NCBI GenBank assembly: GCA_011374975.1
Contig: DRNU01000225.1
Coordinates: 1-64,000 of the forward strand
From: Gammaproteobacteria bacterium
GTDB taxonomy: Bacteria > Pseudomonadota > Gammaproteobacteria > DSM-19610
Length of the DNA: 64,000 bases
Direction of reading: 5' to 3'
In this document: piece by piece, positions 63,508 to 64,000 of the stretch
Layout of the letters: the number at the start of each line of letters is the position of its first letter
Position numbering within the stretch: position 1 is the first letter of the stretch
Translations under genes and position numbers: made by a program
Notes under the pieces: model-generated
The model's input: only the letters and a program-made list of their open reading frames with translations
The model's database searches: none
Told to the model about the DNA's origin: nothing

Positions 63508-64000
63508 ATGTTACGCGTCAATCTTGCCCAGCAGATCGCCGCCTGGTTGCTGCCGGTACTGCTGGCGGTCACTGTGCATGAAACCGCGCATGGCTGGGTC
63601 GCGCGCCGTCTGGGCGACCGGACCGCGGAAATGCTGGGGCGCCTGACCCTGAACCCCTTCAAACATATCGACCCGGTCGGCACTATCCTGGTGCCGGGTA
63701 TCATGCTGCTGCTGCCGGGTAGTTTTATCTTCGGCTGGGCCAAACCGGTGCCGGTGGACTGGCGTAATTTCCGCCACCCCAAGCGGGACATGGCCTGGGT
63801 GGCGCTGGCGGGACCGGTCTCGAACCTGCTGATGGCGGTCGCCTGGGCGCTGACTGCGCGTTTTGCGCTGGGGCTGTCAGCGGAAAACCCGGTGGCGCTG
63901 CCACTGTTATTCATGGGCGTGGCGGGCATGTTCATCAACACCTTGTTGATGGTGTTGAACCTGCTGCCGCTGCCGCCACTGGACGGCGGGCGGGTACTGA
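63508..64000 (+). CDS. Site-2 protease family (M50) membrane metalloprotease, partial
   Basis: This is the first 164 codons of an M50 peptidase that runs past the window end. The zinc-binding HExxH is HETAH at residues 24-28 inside the first hydrophobic segment, and the second family motif, NLLPLPPLDGG, is present near residue 152. Such small rhomboid-like-sized proteases (the SpoIVFB/FliN-free group) act on membrane proteins; the substrate is unknown. The ATG has GGGG about 4 bases upstream. Confidence 0.85.
   Translation, partial: MLRVNLAQQIAAWLLPVLLAVTVHETAHGWVARRLGDRTAEMLGRLTLNPFKHIDPVGTILVPGIMLLLPGSFIFGWAKPVPVDWRNFRHPKRDMAWVALAGPVSNLLMAVAWALTARFALGLSAENPVALPLLFMGVAGMFINTLLMVLNLLPLPPLDGGRVL

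Overview
The window looks like a chromosomal segment of a GC-rich gammaproteobacterium. The evidence is gene order: trpF-trpB-trpA-accD-folC-SPOR-cvpA-purF-metZ, cysS next to ppi and lpxH, tig-clpP-clpX-lon-hupB-ppiD, and yciB-yciI-bolA are arrangements familiar from Pseudomonas-like and sulfur-oxidising gammaproteobacteria. The genus cannot be named from sequence alone. Both ends are cut inside genes: tssG on the left, an M50 site-2 protease on the right.

Region 1 (1-16.6 kb) is accessory. It opens with the tail of a type VI secretion system (T6SS) cluster (tssG end, tssH/clpV). Then come a small peptidoglycan-binding-like protein, a lipoprotein and, on the opposite strand, a single protein that fuses TssB-like and TssC-like sheath sequences. 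A vgrG-led spike module follows: VgrG, DUF2169 plus pentapeptide repeats, a second 605-residue pentapeptide protein, DUF3540, a DUF4150 PAAR-like tip and a tightly coupled unknown membrane protein. No known toxin domain is visible in it. The region ends with a small unknown protein and two divergently evolved copies of an exported family, one a LysM lipoprotein.

Region 2 (16.6-37.5 kb) is core metabolism: truA, tryptophan biosynthesis, fatty-acid and folate genes, cvpA-purF, methionine synthesis (metZ), a glycerate kinase, a DUF455 ferritin-like protein, lpxH, a periplasmic cyclophilin, cysS, a GGDEF/EAL protein whose EAL domain looks catalytically damaged, and folD. The truA leader holds three hairpins, one of which is a perfect TGTGA-N6-TCACA dyad.

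Region 3 (37.7-47.3 kb) holds a tRNA cluster (Pro, Arg, His, Lys, then Leu) and the protein quality-control block tig-clpP-clpX-lon-hupB-ppiD. Lon has a clear sigma-32 promoter, and tRNA-Val and tRNA-Asp sit between hupB and ppiD.

Region 4 (47.3-64 kb) has a dicarboxylate/amino-acid symporter, fabI, a Yej-like peptide ABC transporter with a doubly anchored binding protein, trkH, a class V aminotransferase, a parvulin lipoprotein, bolA-yciI-yciB, a PHP phosphoesterase, yciO and the M50 protease. Several long inverted repeats (27.4, 30.9, 41.9 and 48.6 kb) lie between genes. No CRISPR array, rRNA gene, insertion sequence or phage integrase was seen.
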